Shown here: positions 26,410-35,881 of the stretch, piece by piece
Numbering within the stretch: position 1 is the stretch's first letter
Layout: the number at the start of each line of letters is the position of its first letter
Position numbers and translations under genes: made by a program
Origin: Caldiserica bacterium UBA4770
GTDB lineage: Bacteria > Caldisericota > Caldisericia > Caldisericales > Caldisericaceae
Assembly: GCA_002403335.1 (NCBI GenBank)
Contig: DHHO01000006.1
Location: 153,237 to 217,236 of the forward strand
DNA length: 64,000 nt
Reading direction: 5' to 3'
The notes under the pieces: model-generated
Seen by the model: the letters and a program-made list of their open reading frames with translations, nothing else
Database searches by the model: none
What the model was told of the DNA's origin: nothing

Positions 26410-26819
26410 ATATCCCATTGCTTCTCCAGAGGGCCAACAACATAATACTTGCCCGTTGCCTTTACCTTTACTTCTCCTTGAGAATTTACAATTTCTCCTT
26501 CCGTTTCCACAACCTTATGATTCATCCCCACAATGTAACCTCTAACCTCAAGCTCTTCGTTGACAAGACAGTGCTTGAGGTATTTCAGGCACATCTCCAC
26601 CGTATAATTTAAGAGTCCCTTTTTAAAGATTGCATTTCCCATACAATCGTCAAGAATTGCAGCAAGAATCCCACCGTGCAAAATATTGGGATATCCTTCA
26701 TACTTTCTTCCTAATGAAAAATGAGAAACAATAACCCCATCATCACGCACTTCGAACTCAAGTCCAATGGAATCAGGATTATCCTTTCCACAGACAAAAC
26801 AATGATTTACCATAATCAT
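26406..26819 (-). CDS. PaaI/hotdog-fold acyl-CoA thioesterase-like protein
   Basis: The 137-residue protein has the hotdog layout of the PaaI/4HBT group: CFVCGKDNPDSIGLEFEV at the N-terminus, EGYPNILHGGILAAILDDCM with the HGG motif and central helix, then antiparallel strands. Its ATG overlaps the uvrD stop (ATGA). The CxxCG-N-P start is common in this subgroup. It probably hydrolyses an acyl-CoA or similar thioester; the substrate is unknown. Confidence 0.82.
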   Translation of the reverse strand: MIMVNHCFVCGKDNPDSIGLEFEVRDDGVIVSHFSLGRKYEGYPNILHGGILAAILDDCMGNAIFKKGLLNYTVEMCLKYLKHCLVNEELEVRGYIVGMNHKVVETEGEIVNSQGEVKVKATGKYYVVGPLEKQWDI

Positions 26820-28909
26820 CCCGTCCTTTCAAGGGGAGCATACCTCAGGTCAAGTTTCTTTCTCCCAATCTTTATAAAATCAATAACTGCATATGGTATA
26901 TCTGAATCAGTATGAACCTCAATCACCTTGCCTAACCCCCAGATTTTATGTAGTACATTCTCCCCTACTGATATATTTACAAATGCCTTCTTCTTTTCTT
27001 CCTTTATAAATTCATTAATATTGACCTCATTCAGAAACCTCGAAGGCTTTGTCAAATTCATTGAGCCAAAATAACTCCTTCTCATTGCGTAGGTAAAGAA
27101 AAGCCTTTCCTTTGAACGCGTAATACCCACATAACACAACCTTCTCTCCTCTTCTATGTCTCTTTCTGATTCAAGGGAACGGTAATGAGGAAGAAGCCCC
27201 TCTTCAAGACCTACAAGAAAAACAACAGGAAATTCAAGGCCTTTTGCAGAGTGAAGTGTCATAAGAGATACCCTGTTTCCTCCCTTCGCTTCATCAATAT
27301 CTGTTACAAGAGCAAGTTGGGTAAGTAAAGCTTGAAGCGTGGGTTCCTCTGATTCTTTAATGAAATCGCTCACCATATTGAGGAATTCCTTTACATTTTC
27401 CACCCTTGTCTCTCCCTCTACCTTATCCTTCTCAAGTATATATGTATAGTATCCTGTCTTAAAGATAATTTCATTAACAAGCTCAACAAGATTCATTGAT
27501 TTCATATCATCTCTTAATTCCTCAACCAGTGCAAGAAAATCAAGAAGATTTTTATTCGAATGTCCTTCCTCAGAGGCAAAATAGTCTAATGCCTTAAAAA
27601 GAGAACAGCCTTTATCCAGAGCGACACTTTCAATCTTACCAAGGGTTGCTTCTCCAATTTTTCTTGAAGGTACATTAATAATCCTTCTCAAACTGATGTC
27701 GTCATATGGATTGTTCAAGAAGGCAAGATAAGCAATAATGTCTTTTATTTCACTTCTCGAATAGAAACGAATGCCACCGATGACCTGATATGGAATCCCC
27801 TCTGCCATAAAGCGCTCCTCAAGAACCCTTGATTGTGCATTAATTCGGTAGAGCACACCAAAATCCGCATAATTATATTTACCTGACTCTACAAGGTTAC
27901 GAATCTTTCCAACCACAAATCTTGCCTCATCACCTTCGTCAATTGCCTCATAAAAATCCACTGAATTTTCGATTATTTTATCACAATAAAGATGTTTGTC
28001 GCTCCTTCTCCTGTTATATTTAATAAGCCTGTTAGCCACATCAAGGACTTCCTGTGGGGAGCGATAGTTTTTTTCAAGCTTTACAATCTTTATATCAGGA
28101 AAATCTGTCTGTATCTGGTCCATAAACTCTACACTTGCTCCCCTGAAAGAATAGATACTCTGGTCATCATCTCCTACAACTGTCAGTCTCCTGTTTCTAC
28201 CTGCAAGCATTTTTATCAATTCGTACTGCATAGAGTTGACGTCCTGGAATTCATCAACAAGGACATACTTAAACTTATTCGAATAATAATAGAGAACAGA
28301 TTCGTTCTCTCGAAATAGCCGCACTGTAAGAAAAATGAGATCATCAAAATCGAGCGAGTTATTAGCCTTTAAGTATGTTTCGTAGCCTTCGTAGATGGTA
28401 GAGACAACCTTATCCATATATTCCCCTGCTTCTTTCTTAAATAGATTGCTATCTACAAGATTTGCTTTTGCGTTTGATATATACTTCTTGACGACAGAAG
28501 GCTCGAGGTATTTCGTATCAATATTCAGCGACTTCATCACATCTTTTATTGCCCTAATGGAGTCATCCTCATCAAGAATTGTGAAGTTCTTTCGGAAGCC
28601 AAGTACTCCTATGTCACGTCTTAAGATGCGCGCACATATAGCATGGAAAGTACCTATCCAGAGCTTCTCTATATCAGAACCGAGTAGTTTTTCAGTTCTT
28701 TCCTTCATCTCTTTGGCCGCTTTATTTGTAAAGGTAACTGCAAGTATTCTTGAGGGATATATCTTCAAATCATCTATCAAATATGCAATCTTGTAGGTAA
28801 TAATCCTTGTCTTTCCTGAACCTGCCCCCGCAAAAACAAGCAAAGGGGAGGAATTATATAAAACTGCCTCTTTTTGAGTTTCGTTTAAATCTTCAAGGAA
28901 GTCTGCCAA
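26816..28909 (-). CDS. UvrD/PcrA-type 3'-5' DNA helicase
   Basis: A superfamily 1 helicase. Walker A GAGSGKT is at residues 28-34, with motif Ia TFTNKAAKEMKER, DDEFQD-type motif II (VDEFQDVN), motif III GDDDQSIYSFRGA, motif IV region and motif V/VI VSLMTLHSAKGLEF and YVGITRSKERL. The C-terminal 60 residues hold the tudor-like part (VLHKIWGLGKV). At 697 aa it is the PcrA/UvrD length. A TTG start is used, with GAGGTG upstream; it lies 8 nt after the Yip1-type gene. Confidence 0.93.
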   Translation of the reverse strand: MADFLEDLNETQKEAVLYNSSPLLVFAGAGSGKTRIITYKIAYLIDDLKIYPSRILAVTFTNKAAKEMKERTEKLLGSDIEKLWIGTFHAICARILRRDIGVLGFRKNFTILDEDDSIRAIKDVMKSLNIDTKYLEPSVVKKYISNAKANLVDSNLFKKEAGEYMDKVVSTIYEGYETYLKANNSLDFDDLIFLTVRLFRENESVLYYYSNKFKYVLVDEFQDVNSMQYELIKMLAGRNRRLTVVGDDDQSIYSFRGASVEFMDQIQTDFPDIKIVKLEKNYRSPQEVLDVANRLIKYNRRRSDKHLYCDKIIENSVDFYEAIDEGDEARFVVGKIRNLVESGKYNYADFGVLYRINAQSRVLEERFMAEGIPYQVIGGIRFYSRSEIKDIIAYLAFLNNPYDDISLRRIINVPSRKIGEATLGKIESVALDKGCSLFKALDYFASEEGHSNKNLLDFLALVEELRDDMKSMNLVELVNEIIFKTGYYTYILEKDKVEGETRVENVKEFLNMVSDFIKESEEPTLQALLTQLALVTDIDEAKGGNRVSLMTLHSAKGLEFPVVFLVGLEEGLLPHYRSLESERDIEEERRLCYVGITRSKERLFFTYAMRRSYFGSMNLTKPSRFLNEVNINEFIKEEKKKAFVNISVGENVLHKIWGLGKVIEVHTDSDIPYAVIDFIKIGRKKLDLRYAPLERTG

Positions 28910-28917
28910 AAGACACC

Positions 28918-29538
28918 TCAGACAGAAGTAAAAATACCCATAATCAATGCAACAAAGAGAGAAAATATGACGAAAACCAAAACAAACGGAATAAATAAAA
29001 TCCCGATTGCAAGCCCCCGATTGATTTCATAGACCCTTTCAATTGCAATAACATAAAGGACGATACCCCAGATTACAAATATCAAGTTCACATAAATAGG
29101 TGGAGCAATCTTAAAGGCACTCACAAGAAAAATAGTCAAAACTTTACTGATAAGGGAGGGAACCGAAGCGAAACTCCAGCACAGGAACAGCGGAACTCCA
29201 TTACTTTTCTTGACTGCAAATTCTGCAATCAGGTTATAAATTGAAGTAGAAATAAACACAGAAAGATACGGAGTTATAAGAGAAAGCACCACAAAATATG
29301 GCGAGGAAACATACCGCTTTAAGCTTTCCGAAATATCAAGTGGAAGTTGAGCAAATAATTCTTCTTCGAGAAAGATACTGAAGTTTCTAAAAACAACAAT
29401 GACAAAAATTACTGAAACAATTCCAAATAAAAAGAGATAAAATACTGCAGGATAAATATACCTCTTCTCCTTAATATCATTGAATGCCACTGAAGGTCTT
29501 ACAATGACTTTATAAATATTTTCAAAGGCATCTAACAT
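28918..29538 (-). CDS. Yip1-domain integral membrane protein
   Basis: The 206-residue protein starts with FENIYKVIVRPSVAFNDIKE, the short amphipathic segment common to bacterial Yip1-domain proteins, followed by five hydrophobic helices. The function of the bacterial members is unknown. It starts 1 nt after the sppA stop and is in the same minus-strand run as sppA and nrnA. Confidence 0.75.
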   Translation of the reverse strand: MLDAFENIYKVIVRPSVAFNDIKEKRYIYPAVFYLFLFGIVSVIFVIVVFRNFSIFLEEELFAQLPLDISESLKRYVSSPYFVVLSLITPYLSVFISTSIYNLIAEFAVKKSNGVPLFLCWSFASVPSLISKVLTIFLVSAFKIAPPIYVNLIFVIWGIVLYVIAIERVYEINRGLAIGILFIPFVLVFVIFSLFVALIMGIFTSV

Positions 29539-29539
29539 A

Positions 29540-30448
29540 TCAGTAGCCTATCCTTAGAATGTACTGTACCTTGAATGGCTCAAGACCTTTGAGGATTTCA
29601 ACCTCAGGTACCTGCGATAAGTTAAACAATATTGAAAAAAGGCTTCGTTCAATTTTATGCTCCACAATCACTGGCTTTCTTTCAATTCCAACATCTTTTG
29701 CAAGCATATCGATGGTATCCTCCAGAGATCCCACTCCGTCGATAAGGCCACGCTCATTTGCCTGCAAACCTGTGAAAATTTGTCCTCTTGAGACATCTTT
29801 TAGCTTATTCATCTCTATATGCCTGTTTTCGGAAACAACACTTAAGAATCTTTCATAAGCCTCATCTATGATACTTTGAAACATCTGCTTCTCCGCATCC
29901 GTCATATCCCTTATGGATGAACCCATATCCTTATATATATCGCTTTTAATAACAGTCTCTTTTATTCCAATCTTGCTGAGGAGTTCGGAATAATCAAGAA
30001 ACTCCATAATAACGCCAATACTTCCAGTTATAGTGGATGGTTCTGCAAAGATTTTGTCAGCAGCACAGGAAATATAATAAGCACCAGAGGCTCCATAACC
30101 TCCCATCGAGACATAAACCTTTCTTCCTGTTTCCTTCTTAAATCTAAGAAGGAGGTTGTAAATCTCTTCTGTTGTCGTAACATCTCCTCCAGGACTATCA
30201 ATTCTTATTAAAAGGGCTTTCGTTGAAGATTCTTTCACCTCCTCAAGGAGTGTCTTTACGGCGTCCTCTGAGATTGATTGCCCTGTAAGAACATCTCCCC
30301 CAATGATACCTTCAAGTCTAATGAGGGAAATAGAATTACCACCCCCGGAGAAATTTGGTAAGGGAGCCGTAACCCTTATAAGCGAAAAAATCAGGACAAA
30401 GGCAATCGCACAGACGATAATTAAACCGAATATTCTTTCTCTTCTCAT
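29540..30448 (-). CDS. sppA: Signal peptide peptidase SppA (short form)
   Basis: A membrane-anchored serine protease that cleaves remnant signal peptides. A hydrophobic helix lies at about residues 7-27; then come RIDSPGGDV, the nucleophile Ser121 in GGYGASGAYYISCAADKI, ITGSIGV, and the catalytic lysine K173 in SDIYKDMGS. At 302 aa it is the short single-domain type. Its ATG overlaps the nrnA stop (ATGA). Confidence 0.93.
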   Translation of the reverse strand: MRRERIFGLIIVCAIAFVLIFSLIRVTAPLPNFSGGGNSISLIRLEGIIGGDVLTGQSISEDAVKTLLEEVKESSTKALLIRIDSPGGDVTTTEEIYNLLLRFKKETGRKVYVSMGGYGASGAYYISCAADKIFAEPSTITGSIGVIMEFLDYSELLSKIGIKETVIKSDIYKDMGSSIRDMTDAEKQMFQSIIDEAYERFLSVVSENRHIEMNKLKDVSRGQIFTGLQANERGLIDGVGSLEDTIDMLAKDVGIERKPVIVEHKIERSLFSILFNLSQVPEVEILKGLEPFKVQYILRIGY

Positions 30449-31404
30449 TCCTTTCTAATCTCCTTTATTAAAGAAAGTACTTCGTTGATTGCCTCTTGCA
30501 TCTGCTCTCCAATAGTACATCCAGCAGCTGCCCTGTGCCCCCCACCCCCGAATTGCTCTGCGATAATTCTTACATCAGCGCTATTCTTTCCCCTTAAACT
30601 CACCCTCACTTCTCTCTTTCGAGTCTCCTTAAATAGTACAATATATTCAGCATCCCTTATCTTTCTCATCACATCTATAATTCCCTCTGTATCTTCGTCG
30701 GAGGCATTAAACTCCTCAATATCCTTTCGCATTATGTAAGAATATGCAATACGATCTGTAACTTCCATTCTGAGCAAAGCAAGCCCAAGCAGTTTTTGGT
30801 GCGGCATCGTGTCCATCTCGAAGATTTTGTTAGCAATAAAAGCCGGGTCAGCTCCATAATCAAGCAACTTAGCACCGTAAAGAAAGGCATCTCTGTTTGC
30901 ATTCGGGTAGTGAAAAGAACCCGTATCAGTAAGAAGTCCTGCAAATAGAGCATTGCTTATATCTGCATTAATGGGTAAATGAGCATGCTCAAGAATTTCC
31001 AGAACAATAGCAGTAGTTGAAGGGGCATTTCCGTCTACAAAATTTACAGTTGCAAAATGCCCATTTGTCAAATGATGATCAATGTTTACAGTAACTCCGA
31101 AACCCTCAAGGTGGCTTCTAAGTTCATCAATTCTATTTGTATCTGCAGCATCGAGCAGGATACCAACCTCTATATTAGATAGTTTTTCAGCATCCTTGTT
31201 AATGAGTTGAAAATTCTTGAGAAAATTAAATTTAACAGGAACAGGTTCAGGTACAACGTATTTAACCTTCTTCCCTGCAATCTCAAGCGACATACCCAGA
31301 CCCAATATAGAACCAATTGCATCTCCATCAGCATTTATATGCGTAAAGAGTGCGAAGCTTTTATAATCAATGAGAATTTTACAAACTTCGTCAATTTTCT
31401 TCAT
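30445..31404 (-). CDS. nrnA: DHH/DHHA1 phosphoesterase NrnA-like (oligoribonuclease / pAp phosphatase)
   Basis: The 319-residue protein has the DHH metal motifs: THINADGDAIGS at about 21-32, LLDAADTNR, the eponymous DHH in NIDHHLTN, and the DHHA1 substrate motif GGGGHRAAAG near the end. NrnA degrades nano-RNA and dephosphorylates pAp. ATG 31404 has AAAGGA upstream and overlaps the rbfA end by 14 nt, matching the common rbfA-nrnA gene order. Confidence 0.92.
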   Translation of the reverse strand: MKKIDEVCKILIDYKSFALFTHINADGDAIGSILGLGMSLEIAGKKVKYVVPEPVPVKFNFLKNFQLINKDAEKLSNIEVGILLDAADTNRIDELRSHLEGFGVTVNIDHHLTNGHFATVNFVDGNAPSTTAIVLEILEHAHLPINADISNALFAGLLTDTGSFHYPNANRDAFLYGAKLLDYGADPAFIANKIFEMDTMPHQKLLGLALLRMEVTDRIAYSYIMRKDIEEFNASDEDTEGIIDVMRKIRDAEYIVLFKETRKREVRVSLRGKNSADVRIIAEQFGGGGHRAAAGCTIGEQMQEAINEVLSLIKEIRKE

Positions 31405-31765
31405 TATCAGTCCTTTCATCAAGTTCTTTTTTGATTTCTTCAAGGAGTTTTATTACCTTGTCACCCTGTTGTATGGATGTATCAAAGTGAAAAGAAAGAA
31501 GGGGGACATTTCTCATATTCCTTAATCTTCTGGCAACATCTCTCTGGATCCTCCTTGTTGCTTTTCCAAGTTCCCTCATAACCTTTTCTGCTTCCTCTTC
31601 TTTCCCAAAAACTGTGAAATAGATCTTTGCATAATGGAGATCTTGCGAAACCTCCACATGCGTAATCATCAAATCCTTAAAAAGAGGATCATCAAGAGTT
31701 CTGATATAAGTGGAAACCTCTAATTCAATGGCAGATTCAACCCTCGCTCTTCTCAGTTCGCTCAT
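31391..31765 (-). CDS. rbfA: Ribosome-binding factor A
   Basis: The 124-residue KH-fold protein aids maturation of 16S rRNA 5' end in the 30S subunit. It shows the RbfA pattern: an N-terminal helix with RVESAIELEVSTYI, ITHVEVSQDLHYAKIYFTVFG and LRNMRNVPLLSFHFDTSI. Its ATG overlaps the ccdA stop (ATGA). Confidence 0.93.
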   Translation of the reverse strand: MSELRRARVESAIELEVSTYIRTLDDPLFKDLMITHVEVSQDLHYAKIYFTVFGKEEEAEKVMRELGKATRRIQRDVARRLRNMRNVPLLSFHFDTSIQQGDKVIKLLEEIKKELDERTDNEEN

Positions 31766-32448
31766 ATGCCAATGTAAATCCCCTTATTCATAATTAAAAG
31801 AATACCCATTACCACTAAAAAGACACCTGCGACAATTTCAATTGCTCTGAAATATTTCTTTATTCTTGAGAAAGCGGAAAAAAAGACATTAATTGCAACT
31901 GCCGTAAGTACAAAAGGAATGCCGAGCCCTGCAGAATAAAGAGAAAGAAGTAAAATTCCTTTTCCTAAAGTCTCGGCAGTGCTTGCTTGGAGTAATATAG
32001 CACCAAGAATTGGACCTACACAGGGAGTCCATCCAAAACTAAATGCAAAGCCAAGCAAAAGAGCCCCTACAAATGAAGTATTTTTCTTCTGCGTCTTCAG
32101 CCTCTTTTCATAGTTTAACAGATTTATTCTTATAACACCCGAAATGTGCAGTCCAAAAACAATCATAACAATACCTGCAATAATCTTAAATATTCTCATA
32201 TTTCTTATAAGCAGATTCCCAATAAGTGTGGCGGAAGCGCCTAAAAGAACAAAAACGATTGAAAAACCTATTACAAAAGCAATAGAATTTATAAGAACCT
32301 TGCGTGAGGAATGTTCCCCGCCCCTGAGCTCCTCAATGGATTCACCCGAAATATAAGATACATAGGCAGGAATCAAAGGTAAAACACAGGGAGAAACAAA
32401 AGAAAGGAAGCCTGCAACAACTGCACTAAAAATAGAAACGCCTTCCAT
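31762..32448 (-). CDS. ccdA: CcdA/DsbD-type transmembrane thiol-disulfide transporter
   Basis: The 228-residue protein has six membrane helices and the two conserved cysteine-proline sites, SPCVLPL at C21 and WTPCVGP at C143, that carry electrons from cytoplasmic thioredoxin across the membrane. It lacks the periplasmic domains of full DsbD. It may take electrons from the TrxR-PDO pair at 1-2.7 kb (inference). Cytochrome c genes are not seen here. Confidence 0.9.
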   Translation of the reverse strand: MEGVSIFSAVVAGFLSFVSPCVLPLIPAYVSYISGESIEELRGGEHSSRKVLINSIAFVIGFSIVFVLLGASATLIGNLLIRNMRIFKIIAGIVMIVFGLHISGVIRINLLNYEKRLKTQKKNTSFVGALLLGFAFSFGWTPCVGPILGAILLQASTAETLGKGILLLSLYSAGLGIPFVLTAVAINVFFSAFSRIKKYFRAIEIVAGVFLVVMGILLIMNKGIYIGI

Positions 32449-32457
32449 GTAATCTTC

Positions 32458-33162
32458 CTAAAGCAACAGGAGAGAAACAATACCCGTGAGGAATACTCCA
32501 TCAAAGGTCCCCGCTCCCCCAATACTTACCATAGGGGCACCCATATCCTTAATCTTTTCAAGGTTTGCGATATCGGCACCAATCAGAGTGCCAAGCGTTC
32601 CTGCAACATATGCCACAGGAGTTGCATTATGAGGAGAAAGGATAATTGCAACAAGAACTGCTATAAGAGGTGGTATAAAAAGCGGAATTGCAATCCCCAC
32701 CCCCCGGATAGGCTTTGCAAACATATAACAAACAATGGAAACAATTGCAACTGCAACAAGTGTTAAAAAAACCTGAATAAAGCTACCCCTGAAAAACATC
32801 CTGAAAATTTCATAGGCAGAGATACAGACAGGAATCAACGCCCCCCCAACATTTACTGCAAGTATTGTTTCATGTGTTTCAATCACAGGGATACGATATC
32901 GAATGCCAAAATATGAGGCTTCTCTCTCCTGAATAAGAGGAACTGTGGTCTCTATACGCTTAATTGGGATATTTACAGCACTCCCAAAAATACAGAGAAG
33001 AAAAAGAGTGAAACCCACAAAAGAGTTGAAACCAAGCTTGCCGAATGCCGCAACTATCCCTCCTGCATATAATAGAAAAATAAGAGGCAGGAATAGCAAG
33101 AGAACAAGAAAAAACAAAATCATAACAAAATTGTAAGGAAAAAAATACCAATCTTTTTTCAT
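32458..33162 (-). CDS. DUF1614 family membrane protein
   Basis: The 234-residue protein has about seven hydrophobic helices and ends in DUF1614-type motifs: GTLGTLIGADIANL, then VSIGGAGTFDGVFLTGIV. FGSAVNIPIKRIET lies after the second helix. Function unknown. ATG 33162 is preferred; it stands 7 nt after a minus-strand TATAAT box (33170-33175) with no Shine-Dalgarno, so the mRNA may be leaderless. Confidence 0.8.
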   Translation of the reverse strand: MKKDWYFFPYNFVMILFFLVLLLFLPLIFLLYAGGIVAAFGKLGFNSFVGFTLFLLCIFGSAVNIPIKRIETTVPLIQEREASYFGIRYRIPVIETHETILAVNVGGALIPVCISAYEIFRMFFRGSFIQVFLTLVAVAIVSIVCYMFAKPIRGVGIAIPLFIPPLIAVLVAIILSPHNATPVAYVAGTLGTLIGADIANLEKIKDMGAPMVSIGGAGTFDGVFLTGIVSLLLL

Positions 33163-33169
33163 ATCATAC

Positions 33170-33175
33170 ATTATA
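33170..33175 (-). promoter_or_regulatory. -10 box of the DUF1614-ccdA-rbfA run, leaderless arrangement
   Basis: TATAAT on the minus strand, 7 nt before ATG 33162. It would drive the minus-strand run through ccdA, rbfA, nrnA and sppA. Confidence 0.5.
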
Positions 33176-33313
33176 ACAATTTTAGAAGAAGTCCATAATA
33201 ACCGAATAGATAAAGGTTGTTTTTACTCTAAAGTTAAAGATTATTCACACATTGTCGCACTTAATGAATCCTTAGAATACTCAGTGCGTAATTTTACTTT
33301 TTTTAAAAATATT

Positions 33314-33319
33314 TATAAT
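33314..33319 (+). promoter_or_regulatory. -10 box of the prepilin peptidase gene, leaderless arrangement
   Basis: TATAAT lies 7 nt before ATG 33327. The upstream sequence is AT-rich without a Shine-Dalgarno. Confidence 0.5.
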
Positions 33320-33326
33320 TTGAATA

Positions 33327-34103
33327 ATGAATGAATTATATATTCCTAAATTATTTTTATACATTTTCACTTTCATATTAGGTGCTGTAATTGGGAGTTT
33401 TCTCAATGTGTTAATATACAGGATCCCACGAGATATTTCAATTGTGAAGCCATCCTCTTTTTGTCCCCATTGTAATCACAAACTTGCATGGTATGACCTT
33501 GTCCCAATCATAAGCTATATGCATCTGAGGGGAAGATGCAGATACTGTAAGGAAAGGATTTCTCCGCAATACATCATTGTAGAAGTTTTAACAGGCATAT
33601 CCTTTCTCATTGCGATGTGGAAATTAAATTTATCCATCCAATTTCTCAAGATAGCAATCTTTGCAAGCCTTCTTATTGTTATAGGTGCAATTGACACAAT
33701 TGACGGCGTTGTACCAGACCTTATTGTTTTCCCTGGAATTGCAATAGGGATTATATTTTCCCTAATAGAAGGGAAACAATCCTTTCTGGATGCATTACTG
33801 GGAATGGGCTTTATGGCAGCATTTTTCCTTCTCATTATTCTCGTATCGAAAGGAGGAATGGGAGAGGGAGATCTAACTTTTGGATTGTTGCTGGGCACAT
33901 TTCTTGGCTTCAGGTTAAGCCTTGTTACACTGCTTATTGCATTTGTAGGGGGTGCAATAATTTCACTTCTCGCCGTCCTGCTTTTCAAAAAAGGGATGAA
34001 GGATAGAATCCCTTTCGCCCCTTTTCTATCCCTTGGGGGATTCGTTGCAGCTATCTGGGGCATTAATATAATACAAACATACCTTAATTTGTTCTTTTTT
34101 TGA
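33327..34103 (+). CDS. pilD: Type IV prepilin peptidase (PilD/GspO family)
   Basis: An aspartic membrane protease that cleaves and methylates type IV prepilins. It has a zinc-binding four-cysteine site (C46, C49, C71, C74), two catalytic aspartates in GAIDTIDG (D123) and GMGEGDLTFG (D182), and about seven membrane helices. 258 aa is normal. It precedes pilM, N and O, so the pilus assembly genes form a unit. No pilin gene is in the window. Confidence 0.93.
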   Translation: MNELYIPKLFLYIFTFILGAVIGSFLNVLIYRIPRDISIVKPSSFCPHCNHKLAWYDLVPIISYMHLRGRCRYCKERISPQYIIVEVLTGISFLIAMWKLNLSIQFLKIAIFASLLIVIGAIDTIDGVVPDLIVFPGIAIGIIFSLIEGKQSFLDALLGMGFMAAFFLLIILVSKGGMGEGDLTFGLLLGTFLGFRLSLVTLLIAFVGGAIISLLAVLLFKKGMKDRIPFAPFLSLGGFVAAIWGINIIQTYLNLFFF

Positions 34104-34141
34104 TAAATGTTCCAATTTCTTAAAATATAAGGAGGTGAAAG

Positions 34142-35302
34142 ATGAGTGCATTGTTTCAAAGAGAAAGTAAGACTCCAGCAATAGGCGTCGACCTGGGCTC
34201 AGGATTCGTAAAGATGGCGCAGTTTAAAGAAGAAAAAGGTTCTTTGAGACTTGTCAATTTTGGCATCCTTAAAGTACCCGAGGGCGCCATACTGGAAGGA
34301 CGAATAGAAAAACCAAAAGAGATTACAGAAATATTAAAGGAACTTATCTCTTTTCATTCCTTTATTGGAAATAGGGTTGTTGCAAATGTCTCAGGTCAAC
34401 TTGTTACCGTAAAAGAGATTGTTATGGAAGACCTGCCTGATAACGAACTATACGAAGCAATCAAATGGGAAATAGAGAGATTCCTTCCATTTCCACTTGA
34501 AAAAGCCGTATTTGACTATCAAGTATTGAACGAGATTGTTGCACAAAATGGTACAAAAAAACTTAATGTGCTTGTTGCTGCTGCACCTCTTGATGTCATC
34601 CAGCTTACCTCTGAGCTACTTTCAATAGCAAACCTAAAGCCTGTGGCACTGGAGGTAGAACCTTTTTCAGTTTTAAGATTGCTGCGCTTTACCCCCGGTT
34701 TTGGAAGGGAAGAAAATGTCCTGATTTCTGCAATCAATATAGGTCATAACTATACCTCAATAAATATGGTAGATAAAATGATAGTAAGATTTTCAAGAAT
34801 CTTACCCATCGGGGGCAAAAAGATTACGGAAGCAATCGCCGGTAATCTTGGGAAAAGCTTTGAAGAGGCAGAAGAAACTAAGATAAAACAGCTAAACCTT
34901 GGTATTGAGAACCAGGTAACAAAGGCTTGCCTAACTCTCTTAAATAATCTTGCGCTTGAGATCAAGAGGTCTATTAGTTACTACTTTAATAAATTTAACG
35001 AAGGAAAATCTATGAATACAGTAGTCCTCCTTGAAGGGGGCTCTGCAAACATAAAAGGTATTGAAGGATTTATTGAAGACTCTGTAGGATATCCTACAGA
35101 GGTAAACAGACTCTTCACAAGTATTGCAACTTATGATCCAACCCTCTTTACAAAAGAATACCTTCACGAGATGGCACCGATATTTTCAGTAGCTACAGGG
35201 CTTGCCCTGAGAGAATATAAACCAAAAGTCTCCCCAAGGAAAGGCAAAGCTGCAACACAAGAAGAGCAAGTAAAAACATTCCTTACCTATAAAAAGGGGT
35301 GA
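34142..35302 (+). CDS. pilM: Type IV pilus assembly protein PilM
   Basis: An actin-like ATPase fold protein of the inner-membrane alignment complex. The N-terminus shows IGVDLGSGFVKMAQFKEEKG, then the DLPDNELYEAIKWEIERFLPF segment and VLLEGGSANIKGIEGFIED near the C-terminus. AGGAGGTG precedes the ATG. It is followed 3 nt later by pilN. Confidence 0.93.
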   Translation: MSALFQRESKTPAIGVDLGSGFVKMAQFKEEKGSLRLVNFGILKVPEGAILEGRIEKPKEITEILKELISFHSFIGNRVVANVSGQLVTVKEIVMEDLPDNELYEAIKWEIERFLPFPLEKAVFDYQVLNEIVAQNGTKKLNVLVAAAPLDVIQLTSELLSIANLKPVALEVEPFSVLRLLRFTPGFGREENVLISAINIGHNYTSINMVDKMIVRFSRILPIGGKKITEAIAGNLGKSFEEAEETKIKQLNLGIENQVTKACLTLLNNLALEIKRSISYYFNKFNEGKSMNTVVLLEGGSANIKGIEGFIEDSVGYPTEVNRLFTSIATYDPTLFTKEYLHEMAPIFSVATGLALREYKPKVSPRKGKAATQEEQVKTFLTYKKG

Positions 35303-35305
35303 AAA

Positions 35306-35881
35306 ATGCATGAAACAATAAACATAAATCTCTTACCCGGAGCAAAGAAAAGAAGAAAGCAGTTATCAAGGGAAAATAAGCAAATTATCACCATAGGTTT
35401 AATTGTTCTTATTGCACTTGTCCTATTTTATGGGGGTCTTCGATACGAAGTATTCCAGAGAAATAGATACCTTGAAAGTTTGAAGTCCCAGATTGCTTCA
35501 TTAAACAATGTGGAAAAAACTCTTACAGAGAGGAATCAACTTGGGGATAAAGTTTACTTACTTGAAACAACAATTGAAAAACTTGTAAACTCACAGATTA
35601 CCTGGAACAACCTTATTACGCAGATTGGTGACACGTTGCCAAAGGATGCCTATATTGATTCAATTGATGTCGACAGAGAAAAAAATCAGGTAACACTAAC
35701 AGGACATACAACAGACCTTCAAAGGCTTGCCTGGACTGTCAATTCCCTTAAATCAAATGCGAAATTCCAGAATCTACAGGTTGAACACTATACCATACCA
35801 CTCGGCCTCGTCACCCCAAAAGGAGAGCCTGAATATGCAACATTTTCACTAATGTTTCAATGGGGAGAGATAAAGCAATGA
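35306..35881 (+). CDS. pilN: Type IV pilus assembly protein PilN
   Basis: The 191-residue protein starts with the PilM-binding INLLPG motif in MHETININLLPGAKKRRK, then has one membrane helix (about 25-45), a coiled coil and a ferredoxin-like domain. It overlaps pilO by 4 nt. GGGGTG precedes the ATG. Confidence 0.92.
   Translation: MHETININLLPGAKKRRKQLSRENKQIITIGLIVLIALVLFYGGLRYEVFQRNRYLESLKSQIASLNNVEKTLTERNQLGDKVYLLETTIEKLVNSQITWNNLITQIGDTLPKDAYIDSIDVDREKNQVTLTGHTTDLQRLAWTVNSLKSNAKFQNLQVEHYTIPLGLVTPKGEPEYATFSLMFQWGEIKQ

Noticed and set aside
26270..26545. Plus-strand ORF of 91 codons
   Set aside because: Antisense shadow of the thioesterase and small membrane protein genes.
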